This document shows positions 25,563-33,503 of a stretch of 64,000 nucleotides of DNA, piece by piece. The stretch lies in NCBI RefSeq assembly GCF_000353285.1, contig NZ_KB731324.1, positions 1,072,577-1,136,576 of the forward strand, written 5' to 3'. The number at the start of each line of letters is the position of its first letter. Position 1 is the stretch's first letter. The notes beneath the pieces were generated by a model. That model did no database searches and was not told the DNA's origin. It worked only from the letters and a program-made list of their open reading frames with translations. The position numbers and the translations under genes are program-made. This DNA is from Leptolyngbya boryana PCC 6306 (GTDB taxonomy: Bacteria; Cyanobacteriota; Cyanobacteriia; Leptolyngbyales; Leptolyngbyaceae).

Positions 25563-27233
25563 TTATGTAGTTTGTCGAATCGGAATCTGAATCAGAAATT
25601 CTGTCCCCTCTCCTTCTGTTGAGCAACACTCTAATTTGCCGTGGTGCTTCTCAACAATTAATTGATAACTAATCGACATTCCCATTCCTGTTCCTTTCCC
25701 TACAGCCTTTGTCGTAAAAAATGGGTTGAAAATTTTCTGCTGGATTTCTGAGGAAATTCCTGTGCCGTTATCGCTGATCGCAATTTCGACCGATTCTCCA
25801 ACGACTGAGGTGCGGATCGTGATTTGAGGTTGGGAAGTTGATTCGAGTGCGTCGATCGCATTACTCAAAATATTCATAAAGGCCTGGTTGAGTTGCCCAG
25901 CTTGACACTCAACTTTCGGGAGTTCACTATAATCGCGCTGAATGTGAATTTCTGGGCGATCAGGAGATGCGTTCAAACGATGACACAGAATTAGTAGCGT
26001 ACTTTCAATCCCCTCATGTAAATCGACCGCTTTAAATTCAGCTTCGTCGAGCCGGGAAAAATTTCGCAACGATAAGACAATCTCTCGAATTCGCTCAGTT
26101 CCCGATTTCATCGAACCCAAAATTTTTCGCAAATCTGACTGAATGAATTCTAGGTCAGATTCTTCTGCCACAGTATGAATGGCTGCCACTGGCTCGGGGT
26201 AATGCTCCTGGTAAATTTTTAGAAGATCTAGAAGTTTGTCAGTATATTCTTTCAAGTAGGATAAATTTCCGTAAATGAAAGAAACGGGATTATTGATTTC
26301 ATGAGCGATTCCCGCGACAAGTTCTCCAAGACTCGACATTTTCTCAGCTTGAATCAATTGGAGTTGGGCTTGAGTCAGGTCTTGTAAGGTCTGCTCTAGT
26401 TCTTGAGTGCGTTCCTGCACTTTTTCTTCAAGTGTATCTTTAGCAGCTTCGAGGTCTTCGATCATCGTGTGAATTTGTCGATCGATCGGTTGCGCAATCG
26501 ATCGACTTAGAACCCAAGCCACTGCACCTGCTGTAACAGGAATCAGAACCATCAGAAGTCCTGCCCAGCCTTGGGCAATGGTAACCTCTTCGGCCGCATC
26601 CTGCTGAATCTGTGCGGCAATTTTTTGACTATCGTTCAGCAACGATACGAGTGGATATTCAGTTGCTTGAAAGTCGGCGCTTTCCTGTCCTTTGGCATCA
26701 AGGAGCTGCTTACGTGCTTTGAGAGCCGCTGCAATCTTCTGCATTTTGGACTTATCGAAAGGCTTCAGGGATAAATTTGCCTGTTCTTGTTGTGGGTCAG
26801 CAATTCTAAACTGAAAAAATGCTTTCTCCGTGAGTAAAAACTTCTGATGGGTTTGCTTCCACCGTTGCCAATCCCAGAGAAAGGTCTGCTCAAATTTCAG
26901 GGTGCCTTCAAATTTTGACGATTGAAACGCCTGGTTCATGCCTTGATTGATTTGTTCCCAAGCCGTTTCAATTCGAGTGAGGGCAATGGTGCGCTCCTGG
27001 GGAGAAAGTTCATGCTGAAGTAGAGTATTTTGTGCGGCTGCAATCTGAGATCGCCCTTCGATCATTTTCCAAAGCCCATTCGCTTTAATCAGGCTCGTAT
27101 GGCTCAGGTGAGTCGTGCTCTGCATCAACCGATTAATCGTATTAGAACTACTTGCAAGCCCAATTAACGAGATCGACGTTGGAACCAAAAAGGCAAGAAA
27201 TAATTTCGTCTGGAGATTGATGCGCCTAAGCAT
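25563..27233 (-). CDS. Membrane-bound sensor histidine kinase
   Basis: 556 residues. An N-terminal membrane helix (LFLAFLVPTSISLIGLA) and a second at about 215-235 (LLMVLIPVTAGAVAWVL) enclose a roughly 180-residue helical sensor region. A coiled coil rich in Glu/Gln (EEKVQERTQELEQTL) leads to the H-box VAGIAHEINNPVSFIYGNL, then N-box NAIDAL, G1 ISDNGTGI, F-box FFTTKAVGKGTGMGMSI. The pattern matches cyanobacterial Hik-type kinases whose response regulator is elsewhere; no regulator lies adjacent. The signal is unknown. Confidence 0.9.
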   Translation of the reverse strand: MLRRINLQTKLFLAFLVPTSISLIGLASSSNTINRLMQSTTHLSHTSLIKANGLWKMIEGRSQIAAAQNTLLQHELSPQERTIALTRIETAWEQINQGMNQAFQSSKFEGTLKFEQTFLWDWQRWKQTHQKFLLTEKAFFQFRIADPQQEQANLSLKPFDKSKMQKIAAALKARKQLLDAKGQESADFQATEYPLVSLLNDSQKIAAQIQQDAAEEVTIAQGWAGLLMVLIPVTAGAVAWVLSRSIAQPIDRQIHTMIEDLEAAKDTLEEKVQERTQELEQTLQDLTQAQLQLIQAEKMSSLGELVAGIAHEINNPVSFIYGNLSYLKEYTDKLLDLLKIYQEHYPEPVAAIHTVAEESDLEFIQSDLRKILGSMKSGTERIREIVLSLRNFSRLDEAEFKAVDLHEGIESTLLILCHRLNASPDRPEIHIQRDYSELPKVECQAGQLNQAFMNILSNAIDALESTSQPQITIRTSVVGESVEIAISDNGTGISSEIQQKIFNPFFTTKAVGKGTGMGMSISYQLIVEKHHGKLECCSTEGEGTEFLIQIPIRQTT

Positions 27234-27333
27234 ATAAGATTCATTTCATGAATAGAAACGAAAGTAAGTCCGTATCTTTCAACGTACCCAGAATTTTTTT
27301 GCAAATCCGCAATTCATGTTAAGTGTAGAAAAA

Positions 27334-27765
27334 TTAAGCGCGAGTTGCTCTTCGCTGATCTAGCCATTGCTGAAGAATGATAGCGGCAGCTTTACGATCG
27401 ATTAATTCCTTGTTTTCTTGTAGCGAAATTCTGGCTGCCTTCATCGATTCTTCCGCTTCAAAGCTGGTTAATCGCTCATCGATAAATTCATACGGCAACG
27501 CTAAAGCATTGGAAATGGTCGCCGCAAATTTCTGAATATGGAGCGCCTGTTTTCCAAGCGTTCCATCCATTGAATAAGGCAATCCGATGACAAGAATTTC
27601 AATTTGTCGATCGACCACGATTTGACGCAATTCTTCGATTGTTTGAGGATAAGATTTGCGCCGAATCGTGGTTAATCCTGTTGCAATTAACCCTGTTCCA
27701 TCGCAGCCCGCAACTCCAATGCGTTTCTGACCCACATCTAATCCAAGGGCTGCAACTCTTTCCAT
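27334..27765 (-). CDS. ruvX: Putative pre-16S rRNA nuclease / RuvX (YqgF)
   Basis: 143-residue RNase H-fold protein: AALGLDVGQKRIGVAGCD (first catalytic Asp), VIGLPYSMDGTLG, YEFIDERLTSFEAEE (Glu) and ELIDRKAAAIILQQWLD (last Asp). YqgF proteins process the 5' end of 16S rRNA and were also named Holliday junction resolvases. The start abuts the stop of the GNAT gene (27766), so the pair is an operon. Confidence 0.92.
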   Translation of the reverse strand: MERVAALGLDVGQKRIGVAGCDGTGLIATGLTTIRRKSYPQTIEELRQIVVDRQIEILVIGLPYSMDGTLGKQALHIQKFAATISNALALPYEFIDERLTSFEAEESMKAARISLQENKELIDRKAAAIILQQWLDQRRATRA

Positions 27766-29016
27766 TTAGCAACAGGGATCTTCACGGTGCGGGTCTTGAG
27801 CCATCTTGAGCAATTCCTGCACATTTTTTGGCGTTTCGGACTTTGGTTCTGGCTGATCTGGAGACGTAATTTTCGTCGATTTCATCATCGAGATTCGACC
27901 TGGCACCGGCTTCCGAGTAGGCTGCAAGCCTTGCAGCATCTCTGCCAACTGTAATCCTTCTGCGATCGATTTTGTTTCTCGAACTTTATGCCAAACTGAG
28001 CGAGACATCAAAAGCGTATGTCCAATCCGCTCTGCGCCAATGCTATCTAAATAGCCCTCACGCTCGGGTTGATAATCCGGTGATGCAATTTGCAGCTCTT
28101 GAGCCGGGAGATCCTGCATGATTCGCGCCATCTGCGCCATCAATTCAGGATAGAGCCAGGTGTAAGCAGGATTGACGGTGAGCTGTGCCGTATGCGGTTG
28201 TGAACCGTCGCGGCTGAGTCGTAGTTGGAAATATCCGATTGCCGCTTTGCGCTGCGGCTCAAACACATATCCACTCACAACTTCAGTGCGCGTCAAAATC
28301 TGCTTTGCCCACTCGACCAAGCTGCCAAATACACTGGTCTTAAAATCTTGGATATGTCGATCGAACACCTGCCGTACCAGCGGTGGCATTGCCATCGTGT
28401 CCAACTGATAGAGCAGTTGAGCATCGGCATTACTGACGGGCAGTAAATTCGGTAAGTCTGGCTCACGCTCAGCTAGCGTCTGAAGTTGCTCGGTCGAAAT
28501 CGACCAATAGGTCATATTCGCCAAAGGTTGAAATCCATTATGGCGATACAGATCTAAGGCTGACTTGTCGTTGACATCAATTTCTAAAACCCAGGTTCGC
28601 GCTTGCCAAATTCGCTCGAGACAGAATCGAATGAGCAGCGATCCCACATCGACTTTCGTGAGAACTTGTGCTTCTGCCTGGTCAGATTCCACGATCGCAG
28701 GAGTGACCATGACGCGATCGACTCTCCAAGTGCTGCCTGTCCGATTAAAAGGCGAGACTCGAATCATGCCCTGAATCTTTTGATTCAATTCAGCCACATG
28801 CACACAAGAGAGCGACTGAAAAGGATTGGGAAACAGGCTGAGCACCTTCAGAACTCCGTACCAATTCCGCAGCGATACCGTTTTCTCGCGCACGGTCGAG
28901 CAGTGGGGCAAGTTGATTTCTGGCGATTGCTGAGCAAGTTGATCAATCGCATCGAGATCACGATATTGGACAGGACGGATGACAACGGAAGCAGTCTTCT
29001 GAGGAAGTCGAGACAT
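27766..29016 (-). CDS. GNAT-family N-acetyltransferase, tandem
   Basis: 416 residues. The first half is a GNAT fold (VVIRPVQYRDLDAIDQLAQ, WRVDRVMVTP, VGSLLIRFCLERIW, LEIDVNDKSALDLYRHNGF), the second a degenerate one (GYFQLRLSRDG, LPAQELQIASPDYQPEREGYLDSIGAERIGHTLLMSR in parts). The C-terminus ends in a short linker with DPHREDPCC. Substrate is unknown; conserved in cyanobacteria next to ruvX as far as I recall. The paired cysteines at the very end are unusual. Confidence 0.8.
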   Translation of the reverse strand: MSRLPQKTASVVIRPVQYRDLDAIDQLAQQSPEINLPHCSTVREKTVSLRNWYGVLKVLSLFPNPFQSLSCVHVAELNQKIQGMIRVSPFNRTGSTWRVDRVMVTPAIVESDQAEAQVLTKVDVGSLLIRFCLERIWQARTWVLEIDVNDKSALDLYRHNGFQPLANMTYWSISTEQLQTLAEREPDLPNLLPVSNADAQLLYQLDTMAMPPLVRQVFDRHIQDFKTSVFGSLVEWAKQILTRTEVVSGYVFEPQRKAAIGYFQLRLSRDGSQPHTAQLTVNPAYTWLYPELMAQMARIMQDLPAQELQIASPDYQPEREGYLDSIGAERIGHTLLMSRSVWHKVRETKSIAEGLQLAEMLQGLQPTRKPVPGRISMMKSTKITSPDQPEPKSETPKNVQELLKMAQDPHREDPCC

Positions 29017-29097
29017 AAGGATATCAGCAGCAATTCAACCCCAGGTTAAGCGTTGGGCAAGGGCATTAGGTAAACCTTAAGGGGTATTTATTTAAGG

Positions 29098-30306
29098 TTA
29101 TTTTGCCGATTGCAGCCCAACAGTAGCGCGTTCTGTAAAGGTATCGGTCGGACGAATCAGAACTACAGGAGTCTGTTCGTTGGCATTCCCAGCAGGATTG
29201 CTGATGAGAGCTTGATGCAGCAAGGACGTAGATACGCCTGACGATGCTGCTAATATTTTAACTCGTTTCAAGTCGTTCACATCCACAATTGCCGCAGATA
29301 GCCCAGTTTCTCGTTGAATGCGATCGCATAATTCCTGAGAGTTTTCAGGACCCATGACGATAAATTGGTCATAGGGCGGAATTGTTCCAGTCACGTCATC
29401 GATCAATCGCGCTTGTTCACCTGCGAGGCGGTAGAACATGCCTTTCACCCCAAAAATTTTCGCGATCGAGCCAACAATAAATGCAAACAGTACCCGTGCT
29501 TCGCCTTCGATATCAATCAGCGATTGCAGTCCGCAAGCAGTCGCCAAACTGGAGGTCGGATGGAACATGTAAGACAGCCGAGTTGCTAACCAACCGGGTT
29601 TGATCTCGCTGGGATGGCGGTAACGACCTTGCATAATCGCGATCGGAGATTCACCGATCGTCACAATATCCCCGGGTTGAGCATGAGGCATGACATACCG
29701 TTTCACGACACTCACGGGATCATCTAAGTGCGTCAGCAAATGGGTCTTAATCGGCAACACATCAGCATTTTGTGCGGGTCGCCAGCGTTTTGAGTCTTCG
29801 ACTGCCGGGAACTTCAGGGGCACGATGACATGGCGAATTTTGGGGAATCGACCTCGAGAGCCATAGGAAACGTAATGCAGTTGAATCCAAGCGACTTTTA
29901 ATTCGCTGAGGTTGGCGCCTTCGATTTCGACAATCACTTCGATTGGGTCATGTCCCATACTCTTAATGATGTGGGCTTCCCAATAGCCATCATTGCGAGG
30001 TTCTGCGCCTTGGAAGCGGGGAATGATCCGAGTTTTGACTTGAATCCCCTCTAGGCTCCCCGAAGAAAGGAGTTGAACTTCTGCATGAACCGTAGGAGCC
30101 ATGACTTCTAAACGGCGCGTTAAATTGGTCAATTCGATCTGACCGACTAGAACGTATCGCTGGGGTTCGTAGACTGCGAGTTCCCATTTGCCTGAGGTCA
30201 TCTCCAGTGTATTGCTTGGACGCTGCCAATATTGAGCTTCGAGCAGCAACAAGACGAGCAGAACGAATCCGACAAGACCAGCGAGAATGCCAATTAGAAT
30301 AACCAC
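29098..30306 (-). CDS. CofE-like (F420-0:gamma-glutamyl ligase family) membrane protein
   Basis: About 402 residues. An N-terminal membrane helix (VILIGILAGLVGFVLLVLLLL) precedes a beta-rich region with AVYEPQRYVLVGQIELTN, then a domain matching the F420-0:gamma-glutamyl ligase fold (VKRYVMPHAQPGDIVTIGESPIAIMQGR read in parts; FVMGPENSQELCDRI; AAIVDVNDLKR). The frame is open to 30447, but GTG at 30306 has AAGGAG five bases upstream and removes the overlap with the methyltransferase gene. Whether it ligates glutamate to F420-0 or to another acceptor is unknown; no cofC/cofG/cofH is present here. Confidence 0.78.
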   Translation of the reverse strand: MVILIGILAGLVGFVLLVLLLLEAQYWQRPSNTLEMTSGKWELAVYEPQRYVLVGQIELTNLTRRLEVMAPTVHAEVQLLSSGSLEGIQVKTRIIPRFQGAEPRNDGYWEAHIIKSMGHDPIEVIVEIEGANLSELKVAWIQLHYVSYGSRGRFPKIRHVIVPLKFPAVEDSKRWRPAQNADVLPIKTHLLTHLDDPVSVVKRYVMPHAQPGDIVTIGESPIAIMQGRYRHPSEIKPGWLATRLSYMFHPTSSLATACGLQSLIDIEGEARVLFAFIVGSIAKIFGVKGMFYRLAGEQARLIDDVTGTIPPYDQFIVMGPENSQELCDRIQRETGLSAAIVDVNDLKRVKILAASSGVSTSLLHQALISNPAGNANEQTPVVLIRPTDTFTERATVGLQSAK

Positions 30307-30379
30307 AAAAGCTCCTTGTACCGTTGCCAGAAAAAGATATACGTGACGCGCACGATCGTCAACATATTGCCATACAAGA

Positions 30380-31327
30380 TTATGATGTTTCGCGATTTTT
30401 TGAACGTCGTTCTTCGCGATTGCGGTCTTCCCAAAACCATGCTTCATCGGATTGTTTTTTAGCCGATTCGATTCTGGGGATCGCCCAACTTAAGTATTCT
30501 GCGTGTCGATCGCAACCGAGCCAGTTCCGTCCGAGTTGTTCGGCAACGACTGCAGTTGTGCCGGAACCCAGGAACGGATCGAGAATGCGATCGCCTCTTT
30601 GAGAAGAAGCCAAGACGAATTTTCTTACCAATTCTTCGGGTTTTTGAGTGGGATGAGGTGTTTTTTCGTTCATGCCATTGCAGGTCGTTGGCACTTCAAT
30701 TACATCTCGCGGTTTTGCACCTTTTGGGTGAGGCTGCCACAGCTTTGTTACTTTTTTACCTTTGCCGTATTGGCTAGTTTCGGCTTGAGGATGTTCGGGA
30801 TATTTCAGGGTGTGTTCGCCGTAACGAGTGCGGATGTTCTCAATCGATAGGGTGAATTTTCTTGATTTGCGAAAATGCAAAATGCTTTCATGCGATCGAC
30901 CCCAATCATTTGATAAGTTCGCTTTATTTTTGTAGTGCCAAATCAGCCAACGGCATCCTTGAAAAAATTGCGAGGCGGGTAGTTTTAGATCAGCCAATAT
31001 TTCAGAAAAGCCACAAATATAAAACGTTCCTGTCGGCTTGAGAATTCGGGCGACTTGTTCAATCCATTGCAGTGACCATTCGAGATACAATTTCTGAGAT
31101 TCAAAACTGTCCCATTCTGCTTTTTTAAGATTGTAAGGCGGATCGGCAAACACTAAATCGATCGACTCAGAAGGTAGTGATTTCAGCCATTCAACCGCAT
31201 CGCCGAGCCAAAGCTGACCGTTATCATGGGTGTAGAAAAGTTTAGGAGATGATATTTCTTTTCCTGAATGGGTCACTGTATGATCAAGCGATTTAAGATG
31301 ATCAATAGCCGATTCAAACTGCGGCAT
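30380..31327 (-). CDS. Orphan DNA methyltransferase (beta class, DPPY)
   Basis: 315 residues. Motif IV FADPPYNLKK at about 61-70 comes before the SAM motif ILDPFLGSGTTAVVAEQ at about 247-263, which is the beta-class order. DPPY allows N6-adenine or N4-cytosine methylation. No restriction gene is adjacent, so this is a solitary methyltransferase of the sort common in cyanobacteria (for example GGCC- or GATC-specific enzymes). The recognition sequence cannot be read from the protein; the HIP1-rich genome makes a GATC or CGATCG specificity tempting but unproven. Confidence 0.87.
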   Translation of the reverse strand: MPQFESAIDHLKSLDHTVTHSGKEISSPKLFYTHDNGQLWLGDAVEWLKSLPSESIDLVFADPPYNLKKAEWDSFESQKLYLEWSLQWIEQVARILKPTGTFYICGFSEILADLKLPASQFFQGCRWLIWHYKNKANLSNDWGRSHESILHFRKSRKFTLSIENIRTRYGEHTLKYPEHPQAETSQYGKGKKVTKLWQPHPKGAKPRDVIEVPTTCNGMNEKTPHPTQKPEELVRKFVLASSQRGDRILDPFLGSGTTAVVAEQLGRNWLGCDRHAEYLSWAIPRIESAKKQSDEAWFWEDRNREERRSKNRETS

Positions 31328-31388
31328 ATCTAACAGAAAAATGGTGCATTAGCACTATATCCGATCGATTCATTCTTTTTACTTTGTG

Positions 31389-31868
31389 ATGCAATATTCT
31401 GTCCATCCACCGAGCGAATTTATTTGTCAGCATTCTGAGAAGTTATTGCCAGATTGGTCTGACCCAATTCGCTCGATCGTGGTGGTTCTACAGCCTGCCG
31501 ATCGCGAGTTAACAGAACACTGCCCGGAAGCGGATCATCAAAAGCAAGTGTTGCGATCGCAGTTTCTCTCTTTTGGTTTGAAAGTGACAGAAATGCTCCG
31601 CCAACAAGGGCACTTAGCGGATTTGTTTGATCCGAAAACGGGGTTGCCGATTTTGTCAGAATCCGGGTCTTTGCGGCTCGATGATGTGGCGGTTGTGCGA
31701 TCGACATTAGGATATGCAACAAAAGCGATCGGCAATTGCTTCACCGTGATTCATCCCCGCTGGGGCAGTGCCGTTTATCCTTCGATTTTGATGTCTTCTG
31801 CAAGTCGAGAATTAGTTGAATCGATCGTCGCAGGTTTGCTGGAATGCCACCATTCTTTGAGAGGCTGA
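31389..31868 (+). CDS. MMADHC-type (cblD-like) protein
   Basis: About 159 residues similar to the protein family named after human methylmalonic aciduria and homocystinuria type D (MMADHC): PADRELTEHCPEADHQKQVLRS, FLSFGLKVTEMLRQQGHLADLF and DPKTGLPILSESGSLRLDD. In humans MMADHC directs cobalamin between cytosolic and mitochondrial enzymes; the bacterial role is not established. The ATG at 31389 follows an in-frame GTG at 31386. The last 94 bases overlap the 3' end of the convergent gene at 31775. Confidence 0.75.
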   Translation: MQYSVHPPSEFICQHSEKLLPDWSDPIRSIVVVLQPADRELTEHCPEADHQKQVLRSQFLSFGLKVTEMLRQQGHLADLFDPKTGLPILSESGSLRLDDVAVVRSTLGYATKAIGNCFTVIHPRWGSAVYPSILMSSASRELVESIVAGLLECHHSLRG

Positions 31869-32179
31869 GGCAGTTTGCACCAATACAACGTCATGACGAT
31901 TGGCTCGTGCGCCTCACGTCCGACGATTTCGACGCTGTAAGAAGGACTGTTGCGAGTTGCCAAATCGACAATAAACCGTCGTCCAATTCTGCGCCAACTG
32001 GGTTCTTTTCCACGCCATTCGATTCGGCAGCAGGGGTAGGGAAGCTGTTCTCGATCGAATAAGCGACAGCAAGCGCCAATTACGCGATAGGTAAAATGTC
32101 CACCGGGGCTGGAAAAAGTGTGCCCATGAGTAAATGGATGAGATGTGGAAGTAGAAGTGAGTTCAGAGCTGTTTGACAT
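31775..32179 (-). CDS. Cys-rich hypothetical protein, 3' end overlaps MMADHC gene
   Basis: 134 residues with two CC pairs (IGACCRLFDREQLPYPCCRIEW), then RRIGRRFIVDLATRN and an aromatic stretch VMTLYWCKLPQPLKEWWH. Basic and compact; family not recognised with certainty. It converges on and overlaps the MMADHC-type gene by 94 bases, so the final 25 or so residues are encoded opposite a conserved gene. No clear ribosome site, but composition looks coding. A palindromic repeat lies directly upstream. Confidence 0.6.
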   Translation of the reverse strand: MSNSSELTSTSTSHPFTHGHTFSSPGGHFTYRVIGACCRLFDREQLPYPCCRIEWRGKEPSWRRIGRRFIVDLATRNSPSYSVEIVGREAHEPIVMTLYWCKLPQPLKEWWHSSKPATIDSTNSRLAEDIKIEG

Positions 32180-32191
32180 ATGAAATAAACA

Positions 32192-32248
32192 GTGGGGCAG
32201 GCAAAGATGCCTGCCTCTGGATTTGAGTGGGCAAGATACCTACCCCAC
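32192..32248. repeat. Nested palindromic repeat
   Basis: Inner perfect hairpin GGCAGGCA / TGCCTGCC with loop AAGA at 32196-32215 region, enclosed by GTGGGG (32192) and CCCCAC (ending 32248). GTGGGGCAGGCA-type palindromes recur between genes in cyanobacterial genomes (family knowledge); here it separates the PRC-barrel gene from the gene at 31775 and could end the former's transcript. Confidence 0.65.
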
Positions 32249-32268
32249 GGTAGACATGAGAGATCAGC

Positions 32269-33411
32269 TTAGTAGCCTTCCTCTTCATATTCGGGTTGTT
32301 TTTGTTTCGGCTTCTCAGGAATGTTGAGCGGAATCCGTTCAGATTCATCCTCTGTGTCTTCAGCCGGGACTTCTAGCGTGTCTTCATCCTCTTCGGCTTC
32401 AGCTTGAGGCTGTTCTGCCCAAGGATCTTCATCGAGATTGCCGGGTTCAAAGCTGTCTGGAGTAGGTTGAGTTCCCGGTTCTGTATCCACGACCGGGGTG
32501 TAATCTACAACGATCGCTTCTTCTTCCTCTTCGTCTACCCAGGTTGATTTGGTGTCGAGATTATCCTCTTCATCATCGACGGTTGCCAAACTGCCCCAGT
32601 TATCCAATTCGTCTTCTTCGTCTTCTTCGTACGCTTCTGGCGGTGGATAGGCTTGCGCTTCGCGATATTGCTGACGCGGAGGTTCTTGATTTCGCTCGAT
32701 CGGAATCGGTTCACGATAACGCGGCTCGTCGTCATAGCCCAAATCGTCATCGCTCCAGGTTTCTTCAACGGGTTGTTGAATGCGTGGCTGCACATTTACT
32801 TGAGTCGGCTGACCCGAAGGAAGCTGATTTTCAGGACGGGCTGGAGCCAAATATTGCGGTTCGTCTTTTTCCCAGGGGGCACGACCAATGCCGAGACGTT
32901 CAAGCACGCCGACGCTGAGTTGATTCATGCGGTCTTCCGAGCCTTCGACGACGATGAGGCGATCGGGACCACTGCTGACGATTTCATCGATCGAGAGTTC
33001 GTAGGTGCTAACAACTTGATCGGGAATGAGTGGCAGTCCAATTGATGCGATCGTTAATGCATCTAATCTGCCGCTATCGATATCAAATCGGAAGCCTCGA
33101 ACTTTTCCAAGCAGTTCACCCGTTTCAGTAATGACTTCGTATCCGATCAAATTGCTGTAGCCTTCAAGATCGACATCTTCGATCACATCTTCGTCATCGA
33201 CTAAGATCACATCCCCAATCTGGCGAATGCTATCGAGCATCATCGGTTGAGCAGTGCCGTAGAACAGATTCGGGCGCAAACTGAGGGCAACAACCGCTTG
33301 GCTGTCAATGTCCACCCAAAGCTGACTCACCACGCCAAGCCGTTTGCCTGTGGTGCGTGTAATCACCTGAGTTCCAAGTATGTCGGAGCGTTGGCGAAAT
33401 TCTTCTGTCAT
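32269..33411 (-). CDS. PRC-barrel protein with long acidic tail
   Basis: 380 residues. Two PRC-barrel modules at about 8-75 (RSDILGTQVITRTTGKRLG) and 88-160 (LIGYEVITETGELLGKVRG), then GPDRLIVVEGSEDRMNQLSVGVLERLGIG. From about 185 on, the sequence is disordered and very acidic with Pro/Glu/Asp runs (EEDEEDELDNWG, DEEEEEAIVV, AEEDEDTLEVP). PRC barrels serve as assembly modules in photosynthetic reaction centres, RimM and archaeal division proteins. It starts 93 bp downstream of the smc stop on the same strand, so it is probably in the smc operon. Confidence 0.83.
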   Translation of the reverse strand: MTEEFRQRSDILGTQVITRTTGKRLGVVSQLWVDIDSQAVVALSLRPNLFYGTAQPMMLDSIRQIGDVILVDDEDVIEDVDLEGYSNLIGYEVITETGELLGKVRGFRFDIDSGRLDALTIASIGLPLIPDQVVSTYELSIDEIVSSGPDRLIVVEGSEDRMNQLSVGVLERLGIGRAPWEKDEPQYLAPARPENQLPSGQPTQVNVQPRIQQPVEETWSDDDLGYDDEPRYREPIPIERNQEPPRQQYREAQAYPPPEAYEEDEEDELDNWGSLATVDDEEDNLDTKSTWVDEEEEEAIVVDYTPVVDTEPGTQPTPDSFEPGNLDEDPWAEQPQAEAEEDEDTLEVPAEDTEDESERIPLNIPEKPKQKQPEYEEEGY

Positions 33412-33503
33412 TGAGTCCCGAATCCTGTCTATTTACGCTTTTTTCTAATTATCAAACCATATGAAGGATCAAACGATACGGAATGCCGAACGTGATCCGA
33501 TTC

